Source: an uncultured Lachnospiraceae bacterium (GTDB lineage: Bacteria; Bacillota; Clostridia; Lachnospirales; Lachnospiraceae). From it: 34,992 nt of DNA. Position numbers and translations under genes: made by a program. This document shows positions 1 through 9,346 of this stretch, in pieces; position 1 is the first letter of the stretch, and each line of letters starts with the position of its first letter. Under the pieces are notes generated by a model that worked only from the letters and a program-made list of their open reading frames with translations, was not told where the DNA came from and made no database searches. The stretch is taken from contig CATJPU010000194.1 in assembly GCA_949742505.1 (NCBI GenBank), positions 1 to 34,992 of the forward strand, written 5' to 3'.

Positions 1-18
1 GAAAGTAAGGAGGAAGTT

Positions 19-963
19 ATGGAAGCAGGAAGTGGATTTTTTGACCGGCTTGTGTCGGGACTGAATAAAACGAGAGATAATATTGTGTCCGGAATGGACA
101 GTGTATTCGGCGGGTTTTCCAATATCGACGAGGATTTTTACGAAGAATTGGGAGAAGTTATGATTATAGGGGATTTGGGGGTGAAAGCCACCTATGATAT
201 TCTGGATAATCTGAAAGAGAAGGTAAAGGAGCGGCATATCAGGGAGCCGGAAGCCTGCCGGGAAATCCTGATTGAAAGTATCAGGGACCAGATGAGCGTG
301 GGCGCTGTACAGTATGAATTTGAAGAAATGTATCCGGTGATTCTAGTGGTGGGCGTGAACGGCGTGGGGAAGACTACCACCATCGGAAAGCTTGCCGGTC
401 AGTATAGCGCGGAGGGAAAACGGGTCATCATCGCGGCTGCGGATACCTTCCGGGCGGCTGCGGGAGAACAACTGAAGGAGTGGGCGGACAGGGCCCATGC
501 GGAGCTGATTGGCGGACAGGAGGGCTCCGACCCGGCCGCGGTGGTATACGACGCGGTTGCGGCGGCTAAGGCGAGACATGCAGATATTCTTCTCTGCGAT
601 ACAGCCGGGCGTCTTCACAATAAGAAAAATCTGATGGAAGAGCTGCGCAAGATGAACCGGGTGATTGACAGGGAATACCCGGAAGCCTGCCGGGAGACCT
701 TTGTGGTTCTGGACGCAACTACCGGGCAGAACGCCCTGCAGCAAGCCAGGGAATTTAAGGAGGTTGCGGACATCACCGGAATTATTCTGACCAAGATGGA
801 CGGTACTGCAAAGGGCGGTATTGCAGTTGCAGTGCAGGCGGAGCTTGGCATTCCGGTCAAATATATCGGCGTGGGCGAGAAACTGGAGGATTTGCAGAGG
901 TTTGACCCGGACGCTTTTGTAAATGCATTGTTCTCGCCGGAGAGACAGGAGGAACAGATGTAG
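19..963 (+). CDS. ftsY: Signal recognition particle receptor FtsY (SRP GTPase)
   Basis: SRP-type GTPase motifs GVNGVGKTTTIGKLA, DTFRAAAGEQL, DTAGRLHNKKNLMEEL, TKMDGTAKGG; RBS ggagg upstream of ATG. Confidence 0.97.
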   Translation: MEAGSGFFDRLVSGLNKTRDNIVSGMDSVFGGFSNIDEDFYEELGEVMIIGDLGVKATYDILDNLKEKVKERHIREPEACREILIESIRDQMSVGAVQYEFEEMYPVILVVGVNGVGKTTTIGKLAGQYSAEGKRVIIAAADTFRAAAGEQLKEWADRAHAELIGGQEGSDPAAVVYDAVAAAKARHADILLCDTAGRLHNKKNLMEELRKMNRVIDREYPEACRETFVVLDATTGQNALQQAREFKEVADITGIILTKMDGTAKGGIAVAVQAELGIPVKYIGVGEKLEDLQRFDPDAFVNALFSPERQEEQM

Positions 964-1107
964 AAGGAGCGACAGTCATACCGGAGGATTGATGCAGTAA
1001 TTGGACAGGTCCGCATATTTTTTAGGATGCAAGTAATTCCGCGGGTGCGAAATTCCATCGCGGGAAAATCTGAATGGATAATGGATTAGAATCAGGGGGA
1101 CGAGAAG

Positions 1108-2322
1108 ATGTTGACGTTAGAGAAATTTGAGGAAGCAAGCGAGCTGGTGAAACGGGTAACCAATCCTACCAAATTGATGTACAGTGAGTATTTAAGCGGG
1201 CAGACCGGGGGTAAGATTTATTTAAAGCCTGAGAATATGCAGTTTACGGGGGCTTATAAAGTTCGGGGCGCTTACTACAAAATCAGTACCCTTACCGATG
1301 AGGAGAGGGAGCGGGGACTGATTACCGCATCCGCGGGAAATCATGCACAGGGCGTGGCGTACGCGGCGCAGAAATACGGCTGCAAAGCAGTGGTGGTTAT
1401 GCCTACGGGAACGCCTCTGATTAAGGTGAACCGGACTAAAGGATACGGCGCGGAAGTGATTCTTTACGGAGACGTGTACGACGACGCCTGCGCGCATGCT
1501 CTGAAGCTTGCCGAAGAGAATGGATATACCTTCGTACATCCATTTGACGATTTGGACGTGGCAACGGGACAGGGAACCATAGCCATGGAGATTGTGCAGG
1601 AGCTTCCCACAGTGGATTACATTCTGGCGCCAATCGGCGGCGGCGGGTTGATTACCGGAGTATCGGCGCTGGCCAAGATGCTGAATCCGAAGATTAAAGT
1701 AATCGGAGTGGAGCCTGTGCAGGCCGCCAGTATGACGGCAGCCATTGCAGCGGGAGAGCCGGTGGAGCTTCCAAGCGCGAACACCATTGCAGACGGAACG
1801 GCGGTAAAAAGAGTCGGGGATAAGAATCTTCCTTATGTTAAGGAAAATGTGGATGAAATCCTGCAGGTAGAGGATGACGATTTAATTGGCGCATTTCTGG
1901 ATTTGGTGGAGAATCATAAGATGATTGTGGAAAATTCGGGACTTCTGACGGTTGCGGCACTCAAGCAGATGGATTTGAAGGGGAAAAAGGCGGTTGCGAT
2001 TCTAAGCGGCGGTAATATGGATGTAATCACGATGTCTTCGATTGTACAGCATGGACTGATTCAGAGAGGGCGAATCTTCTCCGTATCGGTACTTCTTCCG
2101 GATAAGCCGGGCGAGCTGGTGCGGGTGGCCTCCGCCATTGCAAATGCCAAAGGCAATGTCATCAAGCTGGAGCATAACCAGTTTGTAAGCACCAACCGCC
2201 ATGCGGCAGTAGAGCTTCGTATTACGATGGAAGCATTCGGGACAGAGCATAAGAAAGAGATTATGGCAGCCCTCCGGGGGGCGGGATTTGAGCCGGAAGA
2301 AATTGGGGCGAAGTTGTATTAG
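1108..2322 (+). CDS. ilvA: Threonine ammonia-lyase (PLP fold type II with C-terminal ACT-like domain)
   Basis: PLP motif TGAYKVRGAYYKI, SAGNHAQGVAYAA, GGGGLITG; C-terminal SVLLPDKPGELVRVASAIA ACT-like segment. Biosynthetic versus catabolic type not decided. Confidence 0.9.
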   Translation: MLTLEKFEEASELVKRVTNPTKLMYSEYLSGQTGGKIYLKPENMQFTGAYKVRGAYYKISTLTDEERERGLITASAGNHAQGVAYAAQKYGCKAVVVMPTGTPLIKVNRTKGYGAEVILYGDVYDDACAHALKLAEENGYTFVHPFDDLDVATGQGTIAMEIVQELPTVDYILAPIGGGGLITGVSALAKMLNPKIKVIGVEPVQAASMTAAIAAGEPVELPSANTIADGTAVKRVGDKNLPYVKENVDEILQVEDDDLIGAFLDLVENHKMIVENSGLLTVAALKQMDLKGKKAVAILSGGNMDVITMSSIVQHGLIQRGRIFSVSVLLPDKPGELVRVASAIANAKGNVIKLEHNQFVSTNRHAAVELRITMEAFGTEHKKEIMAALRGAGFEPEEIGAKLY

Positions 2323-2503
2323 AGCGTGTCTGAAAATTCATTCCTACAATCTGCAGCCCCACTTCACACCGGATTTTACGCTGGAGAACTGCGAAAGCAG
2401 GCATCTGATGTCCCAGAGATGTCTCTGAAAGAAATTAATGCGGAAATGATAGCGATTATTGAAAAAGTCGAAAATAATCAGATATGATTAAAGTGTGTAG
2501 TTG

Positions 2504-2540
2504 AATCCAGCCCTTTGTTTTGAGCAAAGGGCTGGATTTT
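2504..2540. terminator. Rho-independent-terminator-like hairpin
   Basis: AATCCAGCCCTTTG-TTTTGAG-CAAAGGGCTGGATT followed by TT; perfect 14-bp stem downstream of ilvA. It also belongs to a dispersed repeat (see findings). Confidence 0.6.
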
Positions 2541-2591
2541 ATAACAGTAAGGCCGCAGTCTAAACCTGGATACATTCTTTATTCTATAGGG

Positions 2592-2628
2592 TTGACAATG
2601 CATGTATAATTGTATACAATTATACATG
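2592..2628 (+). promoter_or_regulatory. Promoter overlapped by a 28-bp perfect palindrome (candidate GntR operator)
   Basis: TTGACA (2592-2597), 17-nt spacer, TACAAT (2615-2620); CATGTATAATTGTATACAATTATACATG (2601-2628) is self-complementary over 28 bp. Confidence 0.65.
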
Positions 2629-2669
2629 TTAAACTTTTGACAGCATTTGATTCCGAAGGAGAGAACAAG

Positions 2670-4061
2670 ATGGATAACAGAAAAGTATATTTGAACGAGC
2701 ATTCCAATCTTCTGCAGTTAGAGGAGCATATGTATCCGTTGGTTGATGTGAAGACGCCCAATGTATTTCGCAATCTGTTCCGGTATGACGAGATACCGAA
2801 GATTGCGTTCAATGACCGAATTGTGCCGCATCATATGCCGGATAATATCTGGATTACGGATACTACATTCCGGGACGGACAGCAGTCCAGAGCGCCTTAC
2901 AGTACAGAGCAGATTGTTACAATTTTTGATTATTTCCACAAATTAGGGGGTCCGAAAGGCAAAATTAAGCAGTGTGAGTTCTTTCTATACAGTAAAAAAG
3001 ACCGGGACGCGGTGTACAAGTGCATGGAAAGGGGCTACCGTTTCCCGGAGGTTACAAGCTGGATTCGTGCAAGTAAGAATGATTTTGAGCTGGTGAGAGA
3101 CATAGGAATGCCGGAGACGGGCATTCTGGTTAGCTGTTCGGATTACCACATTTTTTATAAATTGAAAATGACCAGAAGAGAGTGTATGGAGCACTATCTG
3201 TCTGTAGTTAGAGAATGTTTGGAGACTGGGATTAGTCCCAGATGCCATCTGGAGGATATTACAAGGTCAGATATCTACGGATTTGTGATTCCATTCTGCC
3301 TGGAGCTGATGAATCTGATGGAGGAATACCGGATTCCGGTTAAAATCCGGGTGTGCGATACCATGGGCTATGGGGTGAATTATCCGGGAGCGGTGATTCC
3401 CAGGTCTATTCCGGGCATTATCTATGGAATCCGGGTTCATGCGGGGGTTCCCAGTGAGCTGATTGAGTTCCACGGACACAATGATTTCTATAAGGCAGTC
3501 AGCAATTCTTCTACAGCATGGCTGTATGGCGCCTGCGGAGTAAACTGTTCTCTGTTCGGGATTGGGGAGCGTACCGGTAATACGCCGCTTGAGGCGATGG
3601 TATTTGAGTATGCGCAGCTTCGGGGAACCTTGGACGGTATGGATACCACTGTGATTACTGAGCTTGCAGAGTATTTTGAAAAGGAGATTGGATACCGGGT
3701 GCCATCGAGAACGCCTTTTGTGGGAAAGAATTTTAATGTGACCAGAGCAGGAATTCATGCGGACGGGCTCTTGAAAAATGAAGAGATTTATAATATATTT
3801 GACACAGAGAAATTTTTGGGAAAGGCGCCGCTTGTAGCAGTATCCAACACGTCGGGTCTTGCGGGAATCGCTCATTGGATTAATACCTATTTTCATCTGC
3901 CGGAAGAAAGCCAGTTGGATAAAGGCAGCGAGCTGACCGCTATGGTTAAGGCATGGGTAGACGGGGAATATGAGGGTGGACGCGTGACGGTACTTACGGA
4001 TGAGGAGCTTCTGAGAGTGATTGACGATGCGTGTCAGAAGCTTGGCGTTACTTTGGTGTAG
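2670..4061 (+). CDS. Homocitrate/isopropylmalate synthase-family protein, probable Re-citrate synthase
   Basis: HMGL-like motifs ITDTTFRDGQQ, EFHGHNDFYKAVSNS, GIGERTGNTPLEAMV, RAGIHADGLLKN; locus also holds icd. Start moved from the track's 2610 to ATG 2670 (RBS ggag) because 2610 lies inside the promoter. Confidence 0.8.
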   Translation: MDNRKVYLNEHSNLLQLEEHMYPLVDVKTPNVFRNLFRYDEIPKIAFNDRIVPHHMPDNIWITDTTFRDGQQSRAPYSTEQIVTIFDYFHKLGGPKGKIKQCEFFLYSKKDRDAVYKCMERGYRFPEVTSWIRASKNDFELVRDIGMPETGILVSCSDYHIFYKLKMTRRECMEHYLSVVRECLETGISPRCHLEDITRSDIYGFVIPFCLELMNLMEEYRIPVKIRVCDTMGYGVNYPGAVIPRSIPGIIYGIRVHAGVPSELIEFHGHNDFYKAVSNSSTAWLYGACGVNCSLFGIGERTGNTPLEAMVFEYAQLRGTLDGMDTTVITELAEYFEKEIGYRVPSRTPFVGKNFNVTRAGIHADGLLKNEEIYNIFDTEKFLGKAPLVAVSNTSGLAGIAHWINTYFHLPEESQLDKGSELTAMVKAWVDGEYEGGRVTVLTDEELLRVIDDACQKLGVTLV

Positions 4062-4236
4062 TGAGACAGTGCATGTTGCCGGAATGGTAGAGATGCCTGT
4101 AAGGCGATAGCGATGTAACAGCTTCATATGCTTAGTGAATGCGGGTGGAGAGTGACATTTACTGATGAATCCATGTTGTGATGTACTAGAGCGTGTTTGG
4201 TGTTTGTCGCGAGTTTTTTACCGGGGAGAGGAGAAA

Positions 4237-4890
4237 ATGGAAGAGTATCAGGAACAGTCCCTGAGAGGAAGAGTGTTTCAGAGAATCCGGGAGGATATCT
4301 TAACGGGAGTCTATCAGGATGGAGAAGAGCTTCGGGAGATTACCCTTGGAGAGAAGCTTGGAGTAAGCAGAACGCCTGTCAGGGAAGCGTTAAGACAACT
4401 GGAGCTGGAAGGGTTGGTTGCAATTGTGCCGAATAAGGGCGCATATGTGACTGCAATTACCCAGAAGGATGTGAAGGATATTTATCAAATCCGTTCTCTT
4501 CTGGAAGGATTGTGCGCCAGATGGGCCACCAGGAATATTACAGAGCAACAGATTGAAGAACTGGAGGAGATTATCTATCTGTCGGAATTTCATCTGCATC
4601 GGGATACGGAAGGTAGTAAGAAGCAGGTATCGGAGCTGGATGGGAAATTTCATCAGATACTTTATGAAGCGTCAAACAGCCGGGCGCTGGAACACGTGCT
4701 GAAGGATTTTCATAAGTATGTGAAAATGGCGAGACAGTTGTCCATCGGGACGTCTGACCGGGCGGAACAGTCTGTTGCGGAGCATAAGGGAATTCTTATG
4801 GCGATTAAGAGTAAGGATGAGGAGCTGGCGGAACGGCTGGCAGACGAACATATTATGAAGGTAATGAAGAATCTTCATATAGAAAAGTAG
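4237..4890 (+). CDS. GntR-family transcriptional regulator (FadR/FCD type)
   Basis: N-terminal wHTH GRVFQRIREDILTGVYQDGEELREITLGEKLGVSRTPVREALRQLELEGLV; FCD-like C-terminal half. Start moved to ATG 4237 behind ggggagaggag. Confidence 0.92.
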   Translation: MEEYQEQSLRGRVFQRIREDILTGVYQDGEELREITLGEKLGVSRTPVREALRQLELEGLVAIVPNKGAYVTAITQKDVKDIYQIRSLLEGLCARWATRNITEQQIEELEEIIYLSEFHLHRDTEGSKKQVSELDGKFHQILYEASNSRALEHVLKDFHKYVKMARQLSIGTSDRAEQSVAEHKGILMAIKSKDEELAERLADEHIMKVMKNLHIEK

Positions 4891-4940
4891 GAGCTTATAT
4901 GGCGGTTTCATGTTATTAAAGCGCTATTTTGTTATGGGAA

Positions 4941-4977
4941 AACTGTAACAGGACAACATGACTTATCTGTTACAGTT
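4941..4977. promoter_or_regulatory. 11-bp perfect inverted repeat upstream of icd
   Basis: AACTGTAACAG (4941-4951) ... CTGTTACAGTT (4967-4977). Confidence 0.4.
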
Positions 4978-5035
4978 ATCTCAGACTGGGTTAAAAGAGG
5001 GAATTTATGATTAGGAGAAAGGAGCAAAAGAAAGA

Positions 5036-6250
5036 ATGGAAAAGATTAAGATGACAACGCCGATTGTCGAGATGGACGGGGACGAGATGACGAGGATTCT
5101 CTGGAAGATGATAAAGGATCATCTGTTAGAGCCTTACATCGAGCTGAATACGGAGTATTATGACTTGGGGCTGGAGCACAGAAATGAGACGGATGATCAG
5201 GTAACCATAGATTCTGCCAATGCCACGAAGAAATATAAAGTTGCAGTAAAGTGCGCGACGATTACGCCGAATGCCGCCCGCATGACCGAGTACAATCTAA
5301 AGGAGATGTGGAAGAGCCCCAACGGAACGATTCGGGCGATTCTGGACGGTACGGTATTCCGGGCGCCGATTGTAGTGAAGGGAATTGAACCCTATGTGCG
5401 GAACTGGAAGAAGCCGATTACCATTGCAAGGCATGCCTACGGCGATGTGTATAAGGCTTCTGAGTTAAAGATACCGGGAGCCGGGAAAGCGGAGCTGGTC
5501 TATACGGCTAAGGACGGAAGCGAGACAAGGGAGTTAATCCATGATTTTGACGGGCCGGGGATTATTCAGGGTATGCATAACATCAACCAGTCCATTGAAA
5601 GCTTTGCAAGAAGCTGTTTTAACTATGCGCTGGATACAAAGCAGGATTTGTGGTTTGCTTCTAAGGATACCATTTCCAAGAAGTATGACCATACCTTTAA
5701 GGATATTTTCCAGGATATTTTTGACGCAGAGTACAAAGAGAAATTCGAGAAGGCAGGTATTGTGTATTTCTATACGCTGATTGACGATGCGGTAGCCCGG
5801 GTGATGAAGTCGGAGGGCGGTTATATCTGGGCGTGTAAGAATTATGACGGCGATGTGATGAGTGATATGGTGTCTTCCGCATTCGGTTCACTGGCTATGA
5901 TGACCTCGGTGCTGGTATCGCCGGATGGTTTCTATGAGTATGAAGCGGCTCATGGAACGGTGCAGCGTCATTACTACAAGCATCTGAAGGGGGAGGAGAC
6001 TTCTACCAATTCGGTGGCGACTATTTTTGCCTGGACAGGGGCTTTGAGGAAACGGGGAGAGTTAGACGGCAATCAGGAGCTGATGGAATTTGCAGACAGG
6101 CTGGAGAAAGCGACGGTGGATACCATAGAGAGCGGGGAGATGACGAAAGATCTGGCGCTGATTACCTCGATTAAGAATCCGACAGTGTTAAACAGCGAAG
6201 ACTTTATTAAGGCGATTGCGAAAAGGTTACAGTTTCCTGCGGTGAAGTAA
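5036..6250 (+). CDS. icd: NADP-dependent isocitrate dehydrogenase
   Basis: [61 protein letters not shown]: eukaryotic-type/dimeric NADP-IDH family motifs. Confidence 0.96.
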   Translation: MEKIKMTTPIVEMDGDEMTRILWKMIKDHLLEPYIELNTEYYDLGLEHRNETDDQVTIDSANATKKYKVAVKCATITPNAARMTEYNLKEMWKSPNGTIRAILDGTVFRAPIVVKGIEPYVRNWKKPITIARHAYGDVYKASELKIPGAGKAELVYTAKDGSETRELIHDFDGPGIIQGMHNINQSIESFARSCFNYALDTKQDLWFASKDTISKKYDHTFKDIFQDIFDAEYKEKFEKAGIVYFYTLIDDAVARVMKSEGGYIWACKNYDGDVMSDMVSSAFGSLAMMTSVLVSPDGFYEYEAAHGTVQRHYYKHLKGEETSTNSVATIFAWTGALRKRGELDGNQELMEFADRLEKATVDTIESGEMTKDLALITSIKNPTVLNSEDFIKAIAKRLQFPAVK

Positions 6251-6354
6251 TGGAACATTGAAAAATGTTGTTTTCAGAATTGCAGGAAAACCTTTTTCAA
6301 GGCCCCATTTTACTAGAGCGAACTTTTTGATAAGATGAATTTGGAGGTTATAAT

Positions 6355-6654
6355 ATGGAAAAATGGTTATATGTAATGATAATAAAAAAGAAGAAATCGT
6401 ATAATAAGGTTACGAAAGCTGTAATTACAAGGCATGTAGAGAATTTGAGAAAATTAGACGCCGATGGGAAAATAGAACTTTGCGGTCCATTTAAGGGATA
6501 TCCCGGCGTTGCCGGTATGGTTATTTTTAAGACAAATAGTTATGAAGAAGCGGAAGCTCTGTGCAAACTAGAGCCGCTTGTGGCAGAAGGTTATGCTTCG
6601 TATACGCTTGCATCTTTGCAGGTGGCTGACAAGGATAATAATTATTTGTTGTAG
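6355..6654 (+). CDS. YciI-like (YCII-related) domain protein
   Basis: VITRHVENLRKLDADGKIELCGPFKG...GMVIFKTNSYEEAEALCKLEPLVAEGYASY pattern; RBS ggagg. Confidence 0.75.
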   Translation: MEKWLYVMIIKKKKSYNKVTKAVITRHVENLRKLDADGKIELCGPFKGYPGVAGMVIFKTNSYEEAEALCKLEPLVAEGYASYTLASLQVADKDNNYLL

Positions 6655-7043
6655 TACAAATAATCAACAGATTACAACGCATTTATTAAGGCATTGTTTA
6701 CAGGTAAAACAATTGCCCACAGGGGAAGCGGCCACTGAGAATTTGAAAGAACCAAACGCAAGAGTCTGCTTTTATCATGGCTCTGTGCTGGGCCTTATGG
6801 TGGAACTTAAAGGAAGATATGTACTGACGTCGTATCGCGAGAGTGGTTTTTTGAGAACAACCATTCGCCCAATTGCCTGATTCAGCCCACTTCCTTCAGG
6901 AGATATGTGAACAGTAGATTTTATGTAATGATTCGGGTATCTGAACTGTTACTTCTTTAAAACAGCATCTTACAAAAATCTCTGGATTCCCGGTTGCATT
7001 TTCGCTTCGTTCATACTATGATGTATATAGAAAGGAGCAGATT

Positions 7044-7691
7044 ATGAAGGCTTGTATATTTGATCTGGACGGGACGCTTACAGATACGCTTGAGTCCATT
7101 GCATATTCTGTGAATAAGAGCCTTGAGGAGATGAATCTTCCTGCAATCAGTGATAAACAGTGTAAATGTTTCGTTGGAAACGGGGCAAGATATCTGATGG
7201 AACATGCGCTGGATGCGGCCGGAGATGCGGGCGCGTCAAGAATTGATGAAGCAATGAAGGTATATGGCAGAATATTTGGGGCAAACTGTACGTATCATGT
7301 GACGCCTTATAATGGAATACCGGAGTTGTTGAAATCATTGAGGGACAGAGGCATAAAATTAGCAGTCCTTTCCAATAAACCCCATGGTCAGACTGTGGAC
7401 GTGGTGCAGACTATATTTGGAAAAGATATATTTGACCAGATTCAGGGACAGACAGATTCTATTCCAAGAAAGCCAGATCCGGCCGGAATTTATCATCTTC
7501 TTCGGAAGATGGGGGCTTCGGAAAAAGAGTGTCTGTATATCGGAGACTCGGAAGTAGACATTGCTACAGGTATTGCAGCGGGTGTCAGGAGCATCGGCGT
7601 GGAATGGGGATTCCGCAGCAAGCAGGCGCTTGAGGACGCGGGAGCCAGAGAGATTATCCGTACGCCGGAGCAGATATTACAATTCATATGA
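7044..7691 (+). CDS. HAD-superfamily hydrolase, phosphoglycolate phosphatase-like (Gph)
   Basis: FDLDGTLTDTLESIAYSVN, LAVLSNKPH, RKPDPAGIYHLL, YIGDSEVDIATGIAAGVRSIGVEWGFRS. Confidence 0.88.
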   Translation: MKACIFDLDGTLTDTLESIAYSVNKSLEEMNLPAISDKQCKCFVGNGARYLMEHALDAAGDAGASRIDEAMKVYGRIFGANCTYHVTPYNGIPELLKSLRDRGIKLAVLSNKPHGQTVDVVQTIFGKDIFDQIQGQTDSIPRKPDPAGIYHLLRKMGASEKECLYIGDSEVDIATGIAAGVRSIGVEWGFRSKQALEDAGAREIIRTPEQILQFI

Positions 7692-7715
7692 TAGGCATGA
7701 GGGAGGACATATGTT

Positions 7716-7979
7716 ATGTATGAATACGATGAAGAATGTTTGCAGACTTTTCTGGAGAAACAGGAACAGCTCTTTGACGAGCCGGTAGCCGGGACGATGG
7801 AAGAGGCGGAAGCCTTTCTTGAGGATTGCATGGCTGCTGTGGTGAATAATATCGAAGAGGCGAAGCGCTTTCTGGAGGAAGAGGGCATGGATGTGGAGGG
7901 AATGTCGATGGAAGAAGTCGAGGAATCTGCAGAAGTATTCGCTCTGCCCAGCGGACAGTATTTAATCGTAGAAGGCTAA
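7716..7979 (+). CDS. Small acidic hypothetical protein
   Basis: 87-aa ORF with gggaggac RBS; no recognised family. Confidence 0.6.
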   Translation: MYEYDEECLQTFLEKQEQLFDEPVAGTMEEAEAFLEDCMAAVVNNIEEAKRFLEEEGMDVEGMSMEEVEESAEVFALPSGQYLIVEG

Positions 7980-8013
7980 AGAATGTTTCGGCTTTCATTA
8001 CAGAACAGAAAAT

Positions 8014-8049
8014 GAAAAAGCCGCAGTTTAATTTGCTGCGGCTTTTTTC
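8014..8049. terminator. Bidirectional Rho-independent terminator between convergent genes
   Basis: AAAAAGCCGCAG-TTTAATTTG-CTGCGGCTTTTTT; overlaps the 3' end of the minus-strand CDS. Confidence 0.85.
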
Positions 8050-8459
8050 AATGCTTCTTCAATGGCATTTATGATTACCTGGGATGTGTACGGGTTATCT
8101 TCAGAATATGAGATATTTTCTAAGGACTGGGTGTCGATGATTTGCTGTGCGATTTCTTCTATGGCTGGCTGAATGAGAGGGTACATGGCAGTGACCGATT
8201 CATCTAAATTGGCAAAACGGATAGAAGTAATTTCGGATTCATTTACAGTGACTTCAACAGTCAGCGCGGTATTTCCTAAAGTTAAGTCAGAATTGTAGAC
8301 TCCTGACTGGTAGTTTGTGGCTTTGCCGCTGGTTTCCTTTGCTTTTGGCAGGAACATGACTAAGAGCAGGAGAATCAGGATTATGGCAAATACAGCAAAT
8401 ACGGCTGTGTAAATGATTTCTTTCATATGTAATACGACGATTTTGGTCTTGGAACTCAT
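8028..8459 (-). CDS. Single-TM protein with FMN-binding-domain-like extracytoplasmic region
   Basis: N-terminal TM helix YTAVFAVFAIILILLLLVMFL; repeat-like YQSGVYNSDLTLGNTALTVEVTVNESEITSIRF resembles FMN-bind domains; RBS GGAGG on the minus strand. Confidence 0.65.
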   Translation of the reverse strand: MSSKTKIVVLHMKEIIYTAVFAVFAIILILLLLVMFLPKAKETSGKATNYQSGVYNSDLTLGNTALTVEVTVNESEITSIRFANLDESVTAMYPLIQPAIEEIAQQIIDTQSLENISYSEDNPYTSQVIINAIEEALKKAAAN

Positions 8460-8757
8460 AAGAACCCTCCATATTTCTAATCAAAGTGTTGTTTCTATAA
8501 ATGTATGCAGGGGCGGGATGAAATATGCGGATAGATTGTAACAGTTCAGTCCAGGACTTCGCACTTGTTGCGAAGTCCTTAAGAATAAGTAAATTCAGCC
8601 AAAGAATCCAACCCTTTGCTGAAAGCAAAATTTAAATGGACTGGATTCCGTAACAGTGAGGCCGTAGGCTGGTTACGAGATTCCCGGGGAAGAAGAAAAG
8701 GGCGTGACAAATGCCGGTTTCTCTTGTAGAATGGAATGAGTTATGGAGGTGCAGGGA

Positions 8758-9339
8758 ATGTTTATTATTGTTGGGCTTGGGAATCCTACGGCACAGTATG
8801 CGGGAACGAGGCATAATGTGGGATTTGATGTGATAGACCGGATTGCAGGCGAATATAATATTTCCGTAGAGAGCAGAAAGAACAGAGCCTTTGTAGGGAC
8901 GGGCGTCATTGCAGGCCGGAAGGTGCTGCTTGCGAAGCCGCAGACATTTATGAATTTAAGCGGCGAGAGTGTACGGGGGCTTGTGGATTTCTATAAGATT
9001 GATGTGGAGACGGAGCTTCTGATTATTTATGATGATGTGAGTCTTGATGTGGGACAGCTCCGCATTCGCAAGAAGGGAAGCGCGGGAGGACACAATGGCA
9101 TCAAAAGTATTCTTGCGCATCTGGGAACGAATGTGTTTCTGCGGCTGAAGGTAGGAGTAGGTGAGAAACCTGCTCAGTATGATTTGGCGGATTATGTGCT
9201 GGGACGTTTCCCGAAAGAGGAAAGAAGCGTTATGGAAGAAGGCTATCAGCGCGGGGTACATGCTGTGGAGCTGCTCGTGGCAGGGGAAACAGACCGGGCG
9301 ATGAATGAATATAATAAAAAGGTGAAGCGGGAGGAGTAA
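8758..9339 (+). CDS. pth: Peptidyl-tRNA hydrolase
   Basis: MFIIVGLGNPTAQYAGTRHNVGFDVID, KPQTFMNLSGESV, IYDDVSLDVGQLRIRKKGSAGGHNGIKSI. Start 8758 preferred over 8743. Confidence 0.97.
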   Translation: MFIIVGLGNPTAQYAGTRHNVGFDVIDRIAGEYNISVESRKNRAFVGTGVIAGRKVLLAKPQTFMNLSGESVRGLVDFYKIDVETELLIIYDDVSLDVGQLRIRKKGSAGGHNGIKSILAHLGTNVFLRLKVGVGEKPAQYDLADYVLGRFPKEERSVMEEGYQRGVHAVELLVAGETDRAMNEYNKKVKREE

Positions 9340-9346
9340 TGAGAAG

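Noticed and set aside
3267-4127. 286-aa minus-strand ORF opposite the Re-citrate synthase gene
   Set aside because: Fully antisense to a well-supported CDS, with no recognisable motifs; typical shadow ORF.
6578-6880. 100-aa ORF overlapping the end of the YciI-like gene, considered as a pseudogene relic
   Set aside because: First part is an alternative frame of the YciI gene; the rest has no recognised similarity or RBS. Not enough to call.
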